A stretch of 64,000 bases of DNA from positions 2,626,001 through 2,690,000 of the forward strand of contig NW_027478160.1 of NCBI RefSeq assembly GCF_051020975.1, in the 5' to 3' direction. This document shows, one piece after another, positions 47,034 through 59,269 of the stretch. The position numbers and the translations under genes are program-made. This stretch comes from Osmia lignaria lignaria (taxonomy: Eukaryota; Arthropoda; Insecta; Hymenoptera; Megachilidae). Under the pieces are notes generated by a model that was not told the DNA's origin, did no database searches, and saw nothing but the letters and a program-made list of their open reading frames with translations. Positions within the stretch are counted from its first letter, which is position 1; every line of letters begins with the position of its first letter.

Positions 47034-48321
47034 TGATCAGATGCGTAGTTCTCGAGATATATCAAGATATTTAAAAGTTCCGAAGCCGCACCAACATAAT
47101 AGAGATACAGAAACACCGTGGCCCCTTTCTTTGAGATAACTCTGCACTATTGCGAGCTGTAAATGCCACTTCCAGCTTAGCTGTGCAGAAGAAGAACAAC
47201 AAGAAGAAGAAATATCTCGAAATATGTCCGTCAGGCCCCTTCCCTTGAGATAAATCTGCAAATATCTCGGAAACGAAGCGAGCTATGGCAAAATGTTAAG
47301 AGACCTTTTTTGTAGAGAATTAAGTTTCCTACTTTTTATGTTCTATGATATTTTTTGATCAGATGCGTAGTTCTCGAGATATATCAAGATATTTAAAAGT
47401 TCCGAAGCCGCACCAACATAGTAGAGATACAGAAACACCGTGGCCCCTTTCTTTGAGATAACTCTGCACTATTGCGAGCTGCAAATGCCACTTCCAGCTT
47501 AGCTGTGCAGAGGAAGAACAACAAGAAGAAGAAATATATCGAAATATGTCCGTCAGGCCAGTTCCTTTGAGCTGAATCTGCAAATATCTCGGAAACGAAG
47601 CGAGCTATGGCAAAATGTTAAGAGACGTTTTTTGTAGAGAATTATGTTTCCTACAATTTATGTTGTATGATATTTTTTGATCAGAAGCGTAGTTTTCGAT
47701 ATATATCGAGATATTTAAAAGTTCCGAAGCCGCACCAACATAATAGGGATACAGAATCACCGTGGCCCCTTTCTTTGAGATAACTCTGCACTAGTGCGAC
47801 CCGCAAATGCCACTTCCAGCTTAGCTGTGCAGAAGAAGAACAACAAGAAGAAGAAATATGTCGAAATATGTCCGTCAGGCCAGTTCCTTTGAGCTGAATC
47901 TGCAAATATCTCGGAAACGAAGCGAGCTATGGCAAAATGTTAAGAGACGTTTTTTGTAGAGAATTATGTTTCCTACAATTTATGTTCTATGATATTTTTT
48001 GATCAGAAGCGTAGTTTTCGAGATATATCGAGATATTTAAAAGTTCCGAAGCCGCACCAACATAATAGGGATACAGAAACACCGTGGCCCCTTTCTTTGA
48101 GATAACTCTGCACTAGTGCGAGCCGCAAATGCCACTTCCAGCTTAGCTGTGCAGAAGAAGAACAACAAGAAGAAGAAATATCTCGAAATATGTCCGTCAG
48201 GCCCCTTCCCTTGAGATAAATCTGCAAATATCTCGGAAACGAAGCGAGCTATGGCAAAATGTTAAGAGACCTTTTTTGTAGAGAATTAGGTTTCCTACTT
48301 TTTATGTTCTATGATATTTTT
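47034..48321. repeat. Q/L monomer group
   Basis: 47034 is a common type. 47356 is Q (CCAGTTCCTTTGAGCTGAAT). 47678 starts as L (AGAAGCGTAGTTTTCG, CTAGTGCGACC) but ends as Q, so it is an L/Q mosaic. 48000 is a plain L. The Q-followed-by-L order echoes the left end of the window more than 40 kb away. Confidence 0.82.
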
Positions 48322-50575
48322 TGATCAGATGCGTAGTTCTCGAGATATATCAAGATATTTAAAAGTTCCGAAGCTGCACCAACATAATAGAGGTACAGAA
48401 ACACCGTGGCCTCTTTCTTTGAGATAACTCTGCACTATTGCGAGCTGCAAATGCCACTTCGAGCTTAGCTGTGCAGAAGAAGAACAACAAGAAGAAGAAA
48501 TATCTCGAAATATGTCCGTCAGACCCCTTCCCTTGAGATGAATCTGCAAATATCTCGGAAACGAAGCGAGCTATGGCAAAACGTTAAGAGACCTTTTTTG
48601 TAGAGAATAATATTTCCTACAATTTACGTTCTATGATATTTTTTGATCAGAAGCGTAGTTTTCGAGATATATCGAGATATTTAAAAGTTCCGAAGACGCA
48701 CCAACATAATAGAGATACAGAAACACCGTGGCCCCTTTCTTTGAGATAACTGTGCACCAGTGCGAGCCGCAAATGCCACTTCCAGCTTAGCTGTGCAGAA
48801 GAAGAACAACAAGAAGAAGAAATATCTCGAAATATGTCCGTCAGGCCCCTTCCCTTGAGATATATCTGCAAATATCTCGGAAACGAAGCGAGCTATGGCA
48901 AAATGTTAAGAGACCGTTTTTGTAGAGAATTATGTTTCCTACTTTTTATGTTCTATGATATTTTTTGATCAGACGCGTAGTTCTCGAGATATATCGAGAT
49001 ATTTAAAAGTTCCGAAGCCGCACCAACATAATAGGGATACAGAAACACCGTGGCCCCTTTCTCTGAGATAACTCTGCACTAGTGCGAGCCGCAAATGCCA
49101 CTTCCAGCTTAGCTGTGCAGAAGAAGAACAACAAGAAGAAGAAATATCTCGAAATATGTCCGTCAGGCCACTTCCCTTGAGATAAATCTGCAAATATCTC
49201 GGAAACGAAGCGAGCTATGGCAAAATGTTAAGAGACGTTTTTTGTAGAGAATTATGTTTCCTACAATTTATGTTCTATGATATTTTTTGATCAGAAGCGT
49301 AGTTTTCGAGATATATCGAGATATTTAAAAGTTCCGAAGCCGCACCAACATAATAGAGATACAGAAACACCGTGGCCCCTTTCTTTGAGATAACTCTGCA
49401 CTAGTGCGAGCCGCAAATGCCACTTCCAGCTTAGCTGTGCAGAAGAAGAGCAACAAGAAGAAGAAATATCTCGAAATATGTCCGACAGGCCCCTTCCCTT
49501 GAGATAAATCTGCAAATATCTCGAAAACGAAGCGAGCTATGGCGAAATGTTAAGAGACCTTTTTTGTAGAGAATTAAGTTTCCTACTTTTTATCTTCTAT
49601 GATATTTTTTGGTCAGATGCGTAGTTCTCGAGATAGATCAAGATGCTTAAAAGTTCCGAAGCCGCACCAACATAATAGAGATACAGAAACACCGTGGCCC
49701 CTCTCCATGAGATAACTCTGCACTATTGCGAGCTGCAAATGCCACTTCCAGCTTAGCTGTGCAGAAGAAGAACAACAAGAAGAAGAAATATCTCGAAATA
49801 TGTCCGTCAGGCCCCTGCCCTTGAGATAAATCTGCAAATATCTCGGAAACGAAGCGAGCTATGGCAAAATGTTTAGAGACCTTTCTTGTAGAGAATTAAG
49901 TTTCCTACTTTTTATGTAGTATGATATTTTTTGATCAGATGCGTAGTTCTCGAGATATATCAAGATATTTAAAAGTTCCGAAGCCGCACCAACATAATAG
50001 AGATACAGAAACACCGTGGGCCCTTTCTTTGAGATAACTCTGCACTATTGCGCGCTGCAAATGCCACTTCCAGCTTAGCTGTGCAGAAGAAGAACAACAA
50101 GAAGAAGAAATATCTCGAAATATGTCCGTCAGGCCCCTTCCCTTGAGATAAATCTGCAAATATCTCGGAAACGAAGCGAGCTATGGCAAAATGTTTAGAG
50201 ACCTTTTTTGTAGAGAATTATGTTTCCTACAATTTATGTTGTATGATATTTTTTGATCGGAAGCGTAGTTTTCGAGATATATTGAGATATTTAAAAGTTC
50301 CGAAGCCGCACCAACATAATAGAGATACAGAAACACCGTATCCCCTTTCTTTGGGATAACTCTGCACTATTGCGAGCTGCAAATGCCACTTCCAGCTTAG
50401 CTGTGCAGAAGAAGAACAACAAGAAGAAGAAATATCTCGAAATATGTCCGTCAGGCCACTTCCCTTGAGATAAATCTGCAAATATCTCGGAAACGAAGCG
50501 AGCTATGGCAAAATGTTAAGAGACCTTTTTTGTAGAGAATTGAGTTTCCTACTTTTTATGTTCGATGATATTTTT
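48322..50575. repeat. 7-monomer segment (2254 bp) bounded by a repeated marker pair
   Basis: The marker pair is 48322 (GAAGCTGCACC, GGCCTCTTTC, CACTTCGAGC) and 48644 (GAAGACGCACC, TAACTGTGCACC, preceded by AATAATATTTCC). It recurs at 50576 and 50898. The five monomers between (48966 to 50575) are varied, with unusual changes such as AGATAGATCAAGATGC in 49610 and GATCGG instead of GATCAG at 50254. Confidence 0.85.
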
Positions 50576-50897
50576 TGATCAGATGCGTAGTTCTCGAGAT
50601 ATATCAAGATATTTAAAAGTTCCGAAGCTGCACCAACATAATAGAGGTACAGAAACACCGTGGCCTCTTTCTTTGAGATAACTCTGCACTATTGCGAGCT
50701 GCAAATGCCACTTCGAGCTTAGCTGTGCAGAAGAAGAACAACAAGAAGAAGAAATATCTCGAAATATGTCCGTCAGACCCCTTCCCTTGAGATGAATCTG
50801 CAAATATCTCGGAAACGAAGCGAGCTATGGCAAAACGTTAAGAGACCTTTTTTGTAGAGAATAATATTTCCTACAATTTACGTTCTATGATATTTTT
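50576..50897. repeat. Second copy of the 48322-type marker monomer
   Basis: It carries GAAGCTGCACC, GGCCTCTTTC and CACTTCGAGC, and its tail AATAATATTTCC leads into a GAAGACGCACC monomer as at 48644. It matches 48322-48643 throughout the parts I compared. Confidence 0.88.
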
Positions 50898-52829
50898 TGA
50901 TCAGAAGCGTAGTTTTCGAGATATATCGAGATATTTAAAAGTTCCGAAGACGCACCAACATAATAGAGATACAGAAACACCGTGGCCCCTTTCTTTGAGA
51001 TAACTGTGCACCAGTGCGAGCCGCAAATGCCACTTCCAGCTTAGCTGTGCAGAAGAAGAACAACAAGAAGAAGAAATATCTCGAAATATGTCCGTCAGGC
51101 CCCTTCCCTTGAGATATATCTGCAAATATCTCGGAAACGAAGCGAGCTATGGCAAAATGTTAAGAGACCGTTTGTGTAGAGAATTATGTTTCCTACTTTT
51201 TATGTTCTATGATATTTTTTGATCAGACGCGTAGTTCTCGAGATATATCAAGATATTTAAAAGTTCCGAAGCCGCACCAACATAATAGAGATACAGAAAC
51301 ACCGTGGCCCCTTTCTTTGAGATAACTCTGCACTATTGCGAGCTGCAAATGCCACTTCCAGCTTAGCTGTGCAGAAGAAGAACAACAAGAAGTAGAAATA
51401 TCTCGAAATATGTCCGTCAGGCCCCTTCCCTTGAGATAAATCTGCAAATATCTCGGAAACGAAGAGAGCTATGGCAAAATGTTAAGAGACCTTTTTTGTA
51501 GAGAATTAAGTTTCCTACTTTTCATGTTCTATGATATTTTTTGATCAGATGCGTAGTTCTCGAGATATATCAAGATATTCAAAAGTTCCGAAGCCGCACC
51601 AACATAATAGAGATACAGAAACACCGTGGCCCCTTTCTTTGAGATAACTCTGCACTATTGCGAGATGTAAATGCCACTTCCAGCTTAGCTGTGCAGAAGA
51701 AGAACAACAAGAAGAAGAAATATCTCGAAATATGTCCGTCAGACCCCTTCCCTTGAGATGAATCTGCAAATATCTCGGAAACGAAGCGAGCTATGGCAAA
51801 ACGTTAAGAGACCTTTTTTGTAGAGAATAATATTTCCTACAATTTACGTTCTATGATATTTTTTGATCAGAAGCGTAGTTTTCGAGATATATCGAGATAT
51901 TTAAAAGTTCCGAAGACGCACCAACATAATAGAGATACAGAAACACCGTGGCCCCTTTCTATGAGATAACTGTGCACCAGTGCGAGCCGCAAATGCCACT
52001 TCCAGCTTAGCTGTGCAGAAGAAGAACAACAAGAAGAAGAAATATCTCGAAATATGTCCGTCAGGCCCCTTCCCTTGAGATATATCTGCAAATATCTCGG
52101 AAACGAAGCGAGCTATGGCAAAATGTTAAGAGACCGTTTTTGTAGAGAATTATGTTTCCTACTTTTTATGTTCTATGATATTTTTTGATCAGACGCGTAG
52201 TTCTCGAGATATATCAAGATATTTAAAAGTTCCGAAGCCGCACCAACATAATAGAGATACAGAAACACCGTGGCCCCTTTCCTTGAGATAACTCTGCACT
52301 ATTGCGAGCTGCAAATGCCACTTCCAGCTTAGCTGTGCAGAAGAAGAACAACAAGAAGTAGAAATATCTCGAAATATGTCCGTCAGGCCCCTTCCCTTGA
52401 GATAAATCTGCAAATATCTCGGAAACGAAGCGAGCTATGGCAAAATGTTAAGAGACCTTTTTTGTAGAGAATTAAGTTTCCTACTTTTCATGTTCTATGA
52501 TATTTTTTGATCAGATGCGTAGTTCTCGAGATATATCAAGATATTTAAAAGTTCCGAAGCCGCACCAACATAATAGAGATACAGAAACACCGTGGCCCCT
52601 TTCTTTGAGATAACTCTGCACTATTGCGAGCTGTAAATGCCACTTCCAGCTTAGCTGTGCAGAAGAAGAACAACAAGAAGAAGAAATATCTCGAAATATG
52701 TCCGTCAGGCCCCTTCCCTTGAGATATATCTGCAAATATCTCGGAAAGGAAGCGAGCTATGGCAAAATGTTAAGAGACCTTTTTTGTAGAGAATTATGTT
52801 TCCTACAATTTATGTTCTATGATATTTTT
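50898..52829. repeat. 3-monomer higher-order unit, two copies (966 bp each)
   Basis: Copy 1 is 50898-51863 and copy 2 is 51864-52829. The order is GAAGACGCACC type, GACGCGTAG type with AAGAAGTAG in the GAA tract, then a GTAAATGCC type. The third monomers differ: 51542 ends in GAGATGAATC and AATAATATTTCC, whereas 52508 ends in GAGATATATC with GGAAAGGAAG. Other differences are single bases, such as TCTATGAG at 51959. Confidence 0.86.
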
Positions 52830-53151
52830 TGATCAGAAGCGTAGTTTTCGAGATATATCAAGATATTTAAAAGTTCCGAAACCGCACCAACACAATAGAG
52901 ATACAGAAACACCGTGGCCCCTTTCTTTGAGATAACTCTGCACTATTGCGAGCTGGAAATGCCACTTCCAGTTTAGCTGTGCAGAAGAAGAACAACAAGA
53001 AGAAGAAATATCTCGAAATATGTCCGTTAGGCCCCTTCCCTTGAGATGAATCTGCAAATATCTCGGAAACGAAGCGAGCTATGGCAAAACGTTAAGAGAC
53101 CTTTTTTGTAGAGAATAATATTTCCTACAATTTACGTTCTATGATATTTTT
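52830..53151. repeat. Mosaic monomer with GAAACCGCACC
   Basis: It carries GAAACCGCACCAACACAATAG, the first of six such copies that extend to 57338. It ends in the GAGATGAATC and AATAATATTTCC tail typical of the monomers preceding GAAGACGCACC types. It links the 3-mer block to the next zone. Confidence 0.8.
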
Positions 53152-55083
53152 TGATCAGAAGCGTAGTTTTCGAGATATATCGAGATATTTAAAAGTTCCG
53201 AAGACGCACCAACATAATAGAGATACAGAAACACCGTGGCCCCTTTCTTTGAGATAACTGTGCACCAGTGCGAGCCGCAAATGCCACTTCCAGCTTAGCT
53301 GTGCAGAAGAAGAACAACAAGAAGAAGAAATATCTCGAAATATGTCCGTCAGGCCCCTTCCCTTGAGATAAATATGCAAATATCTCGGAAACGAAGCGAG
53401 CTATGGCAAAATGTTAAGAGACCTTTTTTGTAGAGAATTAAGTTTCCTACTTTTTATGATCTATGACATTTTTTGATCAGATGCGTAGTTCTCGAGATAT
53501 ATCAAGATATTTAAAAGTTCCGAAGCCGCACCAACATAATAGAGATACAGAAACACCGTGGCCCCTTTCTTTAAGATAACTCTGCACTATTGCGAGCTGC
53601 AAATGCCACTTCCAGCTTAGCTGTGCAGAGGAGGAACAACAAGAAGAAGAAATATCTCGAAATATGTCCGTCAGGCCAGTTCCTTTGAGCTGAATCTGCA
53701 AATATCTCGGAAACCAAGCGAGCTATGGCAAAATGTTAAGAGACCTTTTTTGTAGAGAATTATGTTTCCTACAATTTATGTTGTATGATATTTTTTGATC
53801 AGAAGCGTAGTTTTCGAGATATATCGAGATATTTAAAAGTTCCGAAGCCGCACCAACATAATAGAGATACAGAAACACCGTGGCCCCTTTCTTTGAGATA
53901 ACTCTGCACTATTGCGACCTGCAAATGCCACTTCCAGCTCAGCTGTGCAGAAGAAGAACAACAAGAAGAAGAAATATCTCGAAATACGTCCGTCAGGCCC
54001 CTTCCCTTGAGATAAATCTGCAAATATCTCGGAAACGAAGCGAGCTATGGCAAAATGTTAAGAGACCTTTTTTGTAGAGAATTAAGTTTCCTGCTTTTTA
54101 TGTTTTATGATATTTTTTGATCAGATGCGTAGTTCTCGAGATATATCAAGATATTTAAAAGTTCCGAAACCGCACCAACACAATAGAGATACAGAAACAC
54201 CGTGGCCCCTTTCTTTGAGATAACTCTGCACTATTGCGAGCTGCAAATGCCACTTCCAGCTTAGCTGTGCAGAAGAAGAACAACAAGAAGTAGAAATATC
54301 TCGAAATATGTCCGTCAGGCCCCTTCCCTTGAGATAAATCTGCAAATATCTCGGAAACGAAGAGAGCTATGGCAAAATGTTAAGAGACCTATTTTGTAGA
54401 GAATTAAGTTTCCTACTTTTCATGTTCTATGATATTTTTTGATCAGATGCGTAGTTCTCGAGATATATCAAGATATTTAAAAGTTCCGAAGCCGCACCAA
54501 CATAATAGAGATACAGAAACACCGTGGCCCCTTTCTTTGAGATAACTCTGCACTATTGCGACCTGCAAATGCCACTTCCAGCTCAGCTGTGCAGAAGAAG
54601 AACAACAAGAAGAAGAAATATCTCGAAATACGTCCGTCAGGCCCCTTCCCTTGAGATAAATCTGCAAATATCTCGGAAACGAAGCGAGCTATGGCAAAAT
54701 GTTAAGAGACCTTTTTTGTAGAGAATTAAGTTTCCTACTTTTTATGTTCTATGATATTTTTTGATCAGATGCGTAGTTCTCGAGATATATAAAGATATTT
54801 CAAAGTTCCGAAACCGCACCGACACAATAGAGATACAGAAACACCGTGGCCCCTTTCTTTGAGATAACTCTGCACTATTGCGAGCTGCAAATGCCACTTC
54901 CAGCTTAGCTGTGCAGAAGAAGAACAACAAGAAGTAGAAATATCTCGAAATATGTCCGTCAGGCCCCTTCCCTTGAGATAAATCTGCAAATATCTCGGAA
55001 ACGAAGAGAGCTATGGCAAAATGTTAAGAGACCTATTTTGTAGAGAATTAAGTTTCCTACTTTTCATGTTCTATGATATTTTT
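53152..55083. repeat. Marker pair followed by duplicated dimers (644 bp each)
   Basis: 53152 is the GAAGACGCACC type and 53474 a Q type preceded by ATGATCTATGACATT. Then come two dimers: 53796-54439 and 54440-55083. Each dimer is a CAGCTCAGCTG/ATACGTCC monomer followed by a GAAACCGCACC monomer with AAGAAGTAG. The second copy of the latter (54762) has extra changes such as ATATAAAGATATTTCAAAG. Confidence 0.86.
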
Positions 55084-55405
55084 TGATCAGATGCGTAGTT
55101 CTCGAGATATATCAAGATATTTAAAAGTTCCGAAGCCGCACCAACATAATAGAGATACAGAAACACCGTGGCCCCTTTCTTTCAGATAACTCTGCACTAT
55201 TGCGAGCTGTAAATGCCACTTCCAGCTTAGCTGTGCAGAAGAAGAACAACAAGAAGAAGAAATATCTCGAAATATGTCCGTCAGGCCCCTTCCCTTGAGA
55301 TATATCTGCAAATATCTCGGAAAGGAAGCGAGCTATGGCAAAATGTTAAGAGACCTTTTTTGTAGAGAATTATGTTTCCTACAATTTATGTTCTATGATA
55401 TTTTT
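55084..55405. repeat. Single monomer resembling 52508
   Basis: It carries GTAAATGCC, GAGATATATC and GGAAAGGAAG, the same combination as 52508-52829, with a private TTTCAGATAAC. It shows an exchange of sequence with the 3-mer zone. Confidence 0.8.
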
Positions 55406-56049
55406 TGATCAGAAGCGTAGTTTACGAGATATATCGAGATATTTAAAAGTTCCGAAGCCGCACCAACATAATAGAGATACAGAAACACCGTGGCCCCTTT
55501 CTTTGAGATAACTCTGCACTAGTGCGAGCCGCAAATGCCACTTCCAGCTTAGCTGTGCAGAAGAAGAGCAACAAGAAGAAGAAATATCTCGCAATATGTC
55601 CGACAGGCCCCTTCCCTTGAGATAAATCTGCAAATATCTCGGAAACGAAGCGAGCTATGGCGAAATGTTAAGAGACCTTTTTTGTAGAGAATTAAGTTTC
55701 CTACTTTTTATGTTCTATGATATTTTTTGATCAGATGCGTAGTTCTCGAGATATATCAAGATATTTAAAAGTTCCGAAACCGCACCAACACAATAGAGAT
55801 ACAGAAACACCGTGGCCCCTTTCTTTGAGATAACTCTGCACTAGTGCGAGCCGCAAATGCCACTTCCAGCTTAGCTGTGCAGAAGAAGAGCAACAAGAAG
55901 AAGAAATATCTCGCAATATGTCCGACAGGCCCCTTCCCTTGAGATAAATCTGCAAATATCTCGGAAACGAAGCGAGCTATGGCGAAATGTTAAGAGACCT
56001 TTTTTGTAGAGAATTAAGTTTCCTACTTTTTATGTTCTATGATATTTTT
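55406..56049. repeat. Single-monomer tandem duplication
   Basis: 55406 and 55728 share the rare GCAATATGTCCGACAGG, AAGAAGAGC and ATGGCGAAATG changes. Their left parts differ: 55406 starts as L (AGAAGCGTAGTTTACG), while 55728 starts with GAAACCGCACC. A one-unit shift accompanied by a switch of the left part explains both. Confidence 0.85.
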
Positions 56050-56371
56050 TGATCAGATGCGTAGTTCTCGAGATATATCAAGATATTTAAAAGTTCCGAA
56101 ACCGCACCAACACAATAGAGATACAGAAACACCGTGGCCCCTTTCTTTGAGATAACTCTGCACTATTGCGAGCTGGAAATGCCACTTCCAGTTTAGCTGT
56201 GCAGAAGAAGAACAACAAGAAGAAGAAATATCTCGAAATATGTCCGTTAGGCCCCTTCCCTTGAGATAAATCTGCAAATATCTCGGAAACGAAGCGAGCT
56301 ATGGCAAAATGTTAAGAGACCTTTTTTGTAGAGAATTAAGTTTCCTACTTTTTATGTTTTATGATATTTTT
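56050..56371. repeat. Single monomer, GAAACCGCACC with GGAAATG
   Basis: It combines the GAAACCGCACCAACACAATAG left part with the CTGGAAATG/CCAGTTTAG middle and GTTAGGCCCC. It is close to 57338 and partly to 52830, so it belongs to the local variant pool. Confidence 0.8.
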
Positions 56372-57981
56372 TGATCAGAAGCGTAGTTTTCGAGATATAT
56401 CGAGATATTTAAAAGTTCCGAAGCCGCACCAACATAATAGAGATACAGAAACACCGTGGCCCCTTCCTTTGAGATAACTCTGCACTAGTGCGAGCCGCAA
56501 ATGCCACTTCCAGCTTAGCTGTGCAGAAGAAGAACAACAAGAAGAAGAAATATCTCGAAATATGTCCGTCAGGCCCCTTCCCTTGAGATAAATATGCAAA
56601 TATCTCGGAAACGACGCGAGCTATGGCAAAATGTTAAGAGACCTTTTTTGTAGAGAATTAAGTTTCCTACTTTTTATGATCTATGACATTTTTTGATCAG
56701 ATGCGTAGTTCTCGAGATATATCAAGATATTTAAAAGTTCCGAAGCCGCACCAACATAATAGAGATACAGAAACACCGTGGCCCCTTTCTTTAAGATAAC
56801 TCTGCACTATTGCGAGCTGCAAATGCGACTTCCAGCTTAGCTGTGCAGAGGAAGAACAACAAGAAGAAGAAATATCTCGAAATATGTCCGCCAGGCCAGT
56901 TCCTTTGAGCTGAATCTGCAAATATCTCGGAAACGAAGCGAGCTATGGCAAAATGTTAAGAGACCTTTTTTGTAGGGAATAATGTTTCCTACAATTTACG
57001 TTCTATGATATTTTTTGATCAGAAGCGTAGTTTTCGAGATATATCGAGATATTTAAAAGTTCCGAAGCCGCACCAACATAATAGAGATACAGAAACACCG
57101 TGGCCCCTTTCTTTGAGATAACTCTGCACTATTGCGACCTGCAAATGCCACTTCCAGCTCAGCTGTGCAGAAGAAGAACAACAAGAAGAAGAAATATCTC
57201 GAAATACGTCCGTCAGGCCCCTTCCCTTGAGATAAATCTGCAAATATCTCGGAAACGAAGCGAGCTATGGCAAAATGTTAAGAGACCTTTTTTGTAGAGA
57301 ATTAAGTTTCCTACTTTTTATGTTCTATGATATTTTTTGATCAGATGCGTAGTTCTCGAGATATATCAAGATATTTAAAAGTTCCGAAACCGCACCAACA
57401 CAATAGAGATACAGAAACACCGTGGCCCCTTTCTTTGAGATAACTCTGCACTATTGCGAGCTAGAAATGCCACTTTCAGTTTAGCTGTGCAGAAGAAGAA
57501 CAACAAGAAGAAGAAATATCTCGAAATATGTCCGTTAGGCCCCTTCCCTTGAGATAAATCTGCAAATATCTCGGAAACGAAGCGAGCTATGGCAAAATGT
57601 TAAGAGACCTTTTTTGTAGAGAATTAAGTTTCCTGCTTTTTATGTTTTATGATATTTTTTGATCAGAAGCGTAGTTTTCGAGATATATCGAGATATTTAA
57701 AAGTTCCGAAGCCGCACCAACATAATAGAGATACAGAAACACCGTGGCCCCTTTCTTTGAGATAACTCTGCACTAGTGCGAGCCGCAAATGCCACTTCCA
57801 GCTTAGCTGTGCAGAAGAAGAACAACAAGAAGAAGAAATATCTCGAAATATGTCCGTCAGGCCCCTTCCCTTGAGATAAATATGCAAATATCTCGGAAAC
57901 GAAGCGAGCTATGGCAAAATGTTGAGAGACCTTTTTTGTAGAGAATTAAGTTTCCTACTTTTTATGTTCTATGACATTTTT
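56372..57981. repeat. Second copy of the 53152-54439 segment, with a following L monomer
   Basis: 56372, 56694 and 57016 repeat the order of 53152, 53474 and 53796 at a spacing of 3220 bp (10 monomers). ATGATCTATGACATT and TTTAAGATAAC are shared privately. The first is an L type here (CTAGTGCGAGCC) rather than the GAAGACGCACC type, so part of it was replaced. 57338 is a GAAACCGCACC type and 57660 an L type. Confidence 0.83.
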
Positions 57982-59269
57982 TGATCAGATGCGTAGTTCT
58001 CGAGATATATCAAGATATTTAAAAGTGCCGAAGCCGCACCAACATAATACAGATACAGAAACACCGTGGCCCCTTTCTTTGAGATAACTCTGCACTAGTG
58101 CGAGCCGCAAATGCCACTTCCAGCTTAGCTGTGCAGAAGAAGAACAACAAGAAGAAGAAATATCTCGAAATATGTCCGTCAGGCCCCTTCCCTTGAGATA
58201 AATCTGCAAATATCTCGGAAACGAAGCGAGCTATGGCAAAATGTTAAGAGACCATTTTTGTAGAGAATTAAGTTTCCTACTTTTTATGTTCTATGATATT
58301 TTTTGATCAGATGCGTAGTTCTCGAGATATATCAAGATATTTAAAAGTGCCGAAGCCGCACCAACATAATACAGATACAGAAACACAGTCGCCCCTTTCT
58401 TTGAGATAACTCTGCACTAGTGCGAGCCGCAAATGCCACTTCCAGCTTAGCTGTGCAGAAGAAGAACAACAAGAAGAAGAAATATCTCGAAATATGTCCG
58501 TCAGGCCCCTTCCCTTGAGATAAATCTGCAAATATCTCGGAAACGAAGCGAGCTATGGCAAAATGTTAAGAGACCTTTTCTGTAGAGAATTAAGTTTCCT
58601 ACTTTTTATGTTCTATGATATTTTTTGATCAGATGCGTAGTTCTCGAGATATATCAAGATATTTAAAAGTTCCGAAGCCGCACCAACATAATACAGATAC
58701 AGAAACACCGTGGCCCCTTTCTTTGAGATAACTCTGCACTAGTGCGAGCCGCAAATGCCACTTCCTGCTTAGCTGTGCAGGAGAAGAACAACAAGAAGAA
58801 GAAATATCTCGAAATATGTCCGTCAGGCCCCTTTCCTTGAGATAAATCTGCAAATATCTCGGAAACGAAGCGAGCTATGGCAAAATGTTAAGAGACCTTT
58901 TTTGTAGAGAATTAAGTTTCCTACTTTTTATGTTCTATGATATTTTTTGATCAGATGCGTAGTTCTCGAGATATATCAAGATATTTAAAAGTTCCGAAGC
59001 CGCACCAACATAATAGAGATACAGAAACACCGTGGCCCCTTTCTTTGAGATAACTCTGCACTATTGCGAGCCGCAAATGCCACTTCCAGCTTAGCTGTGC
59101 AGAAGAAGAACAACAAGAAGAAGAAATATCTCGAAATATGTCCGACAGGCCCCTTCCCTTGAGATAAATCTGCAAATATCTCGGAAACGAAGCGAGCTAT
59201 GGCGAAATGTTAAGAGACCTTTTTTGTAGAGAATTAAGTTTCCTACTTTTTATCTTCTATGATATTTTT
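57982..59269. repeat. 4-monomer higher-order unit, copy 1 (1288 bp)
   Basis: The order is 57982 (AAGTGCCGAAG, GACCATTTTTG tail), 58304 (AAGTGCCGAAG with ACACAGTCGCCCC), 58626 (CTTCCTGCTTAG, GCAGGAGAAG) and 58948 (CCGACAGG, ATGGCGAAATG). All of these uncommon variants recur together 1288 bp later. Confidence 0.94.

Noticed and set aside
53880..54077. Forward 65-codon frames, also at 54524 and 57100
   Set aside because: They occur in three copies of one monomer type through shared substitutions (CAGCTCAGC, ATACGTCC) and cross monomer landmarks without any coding signal.
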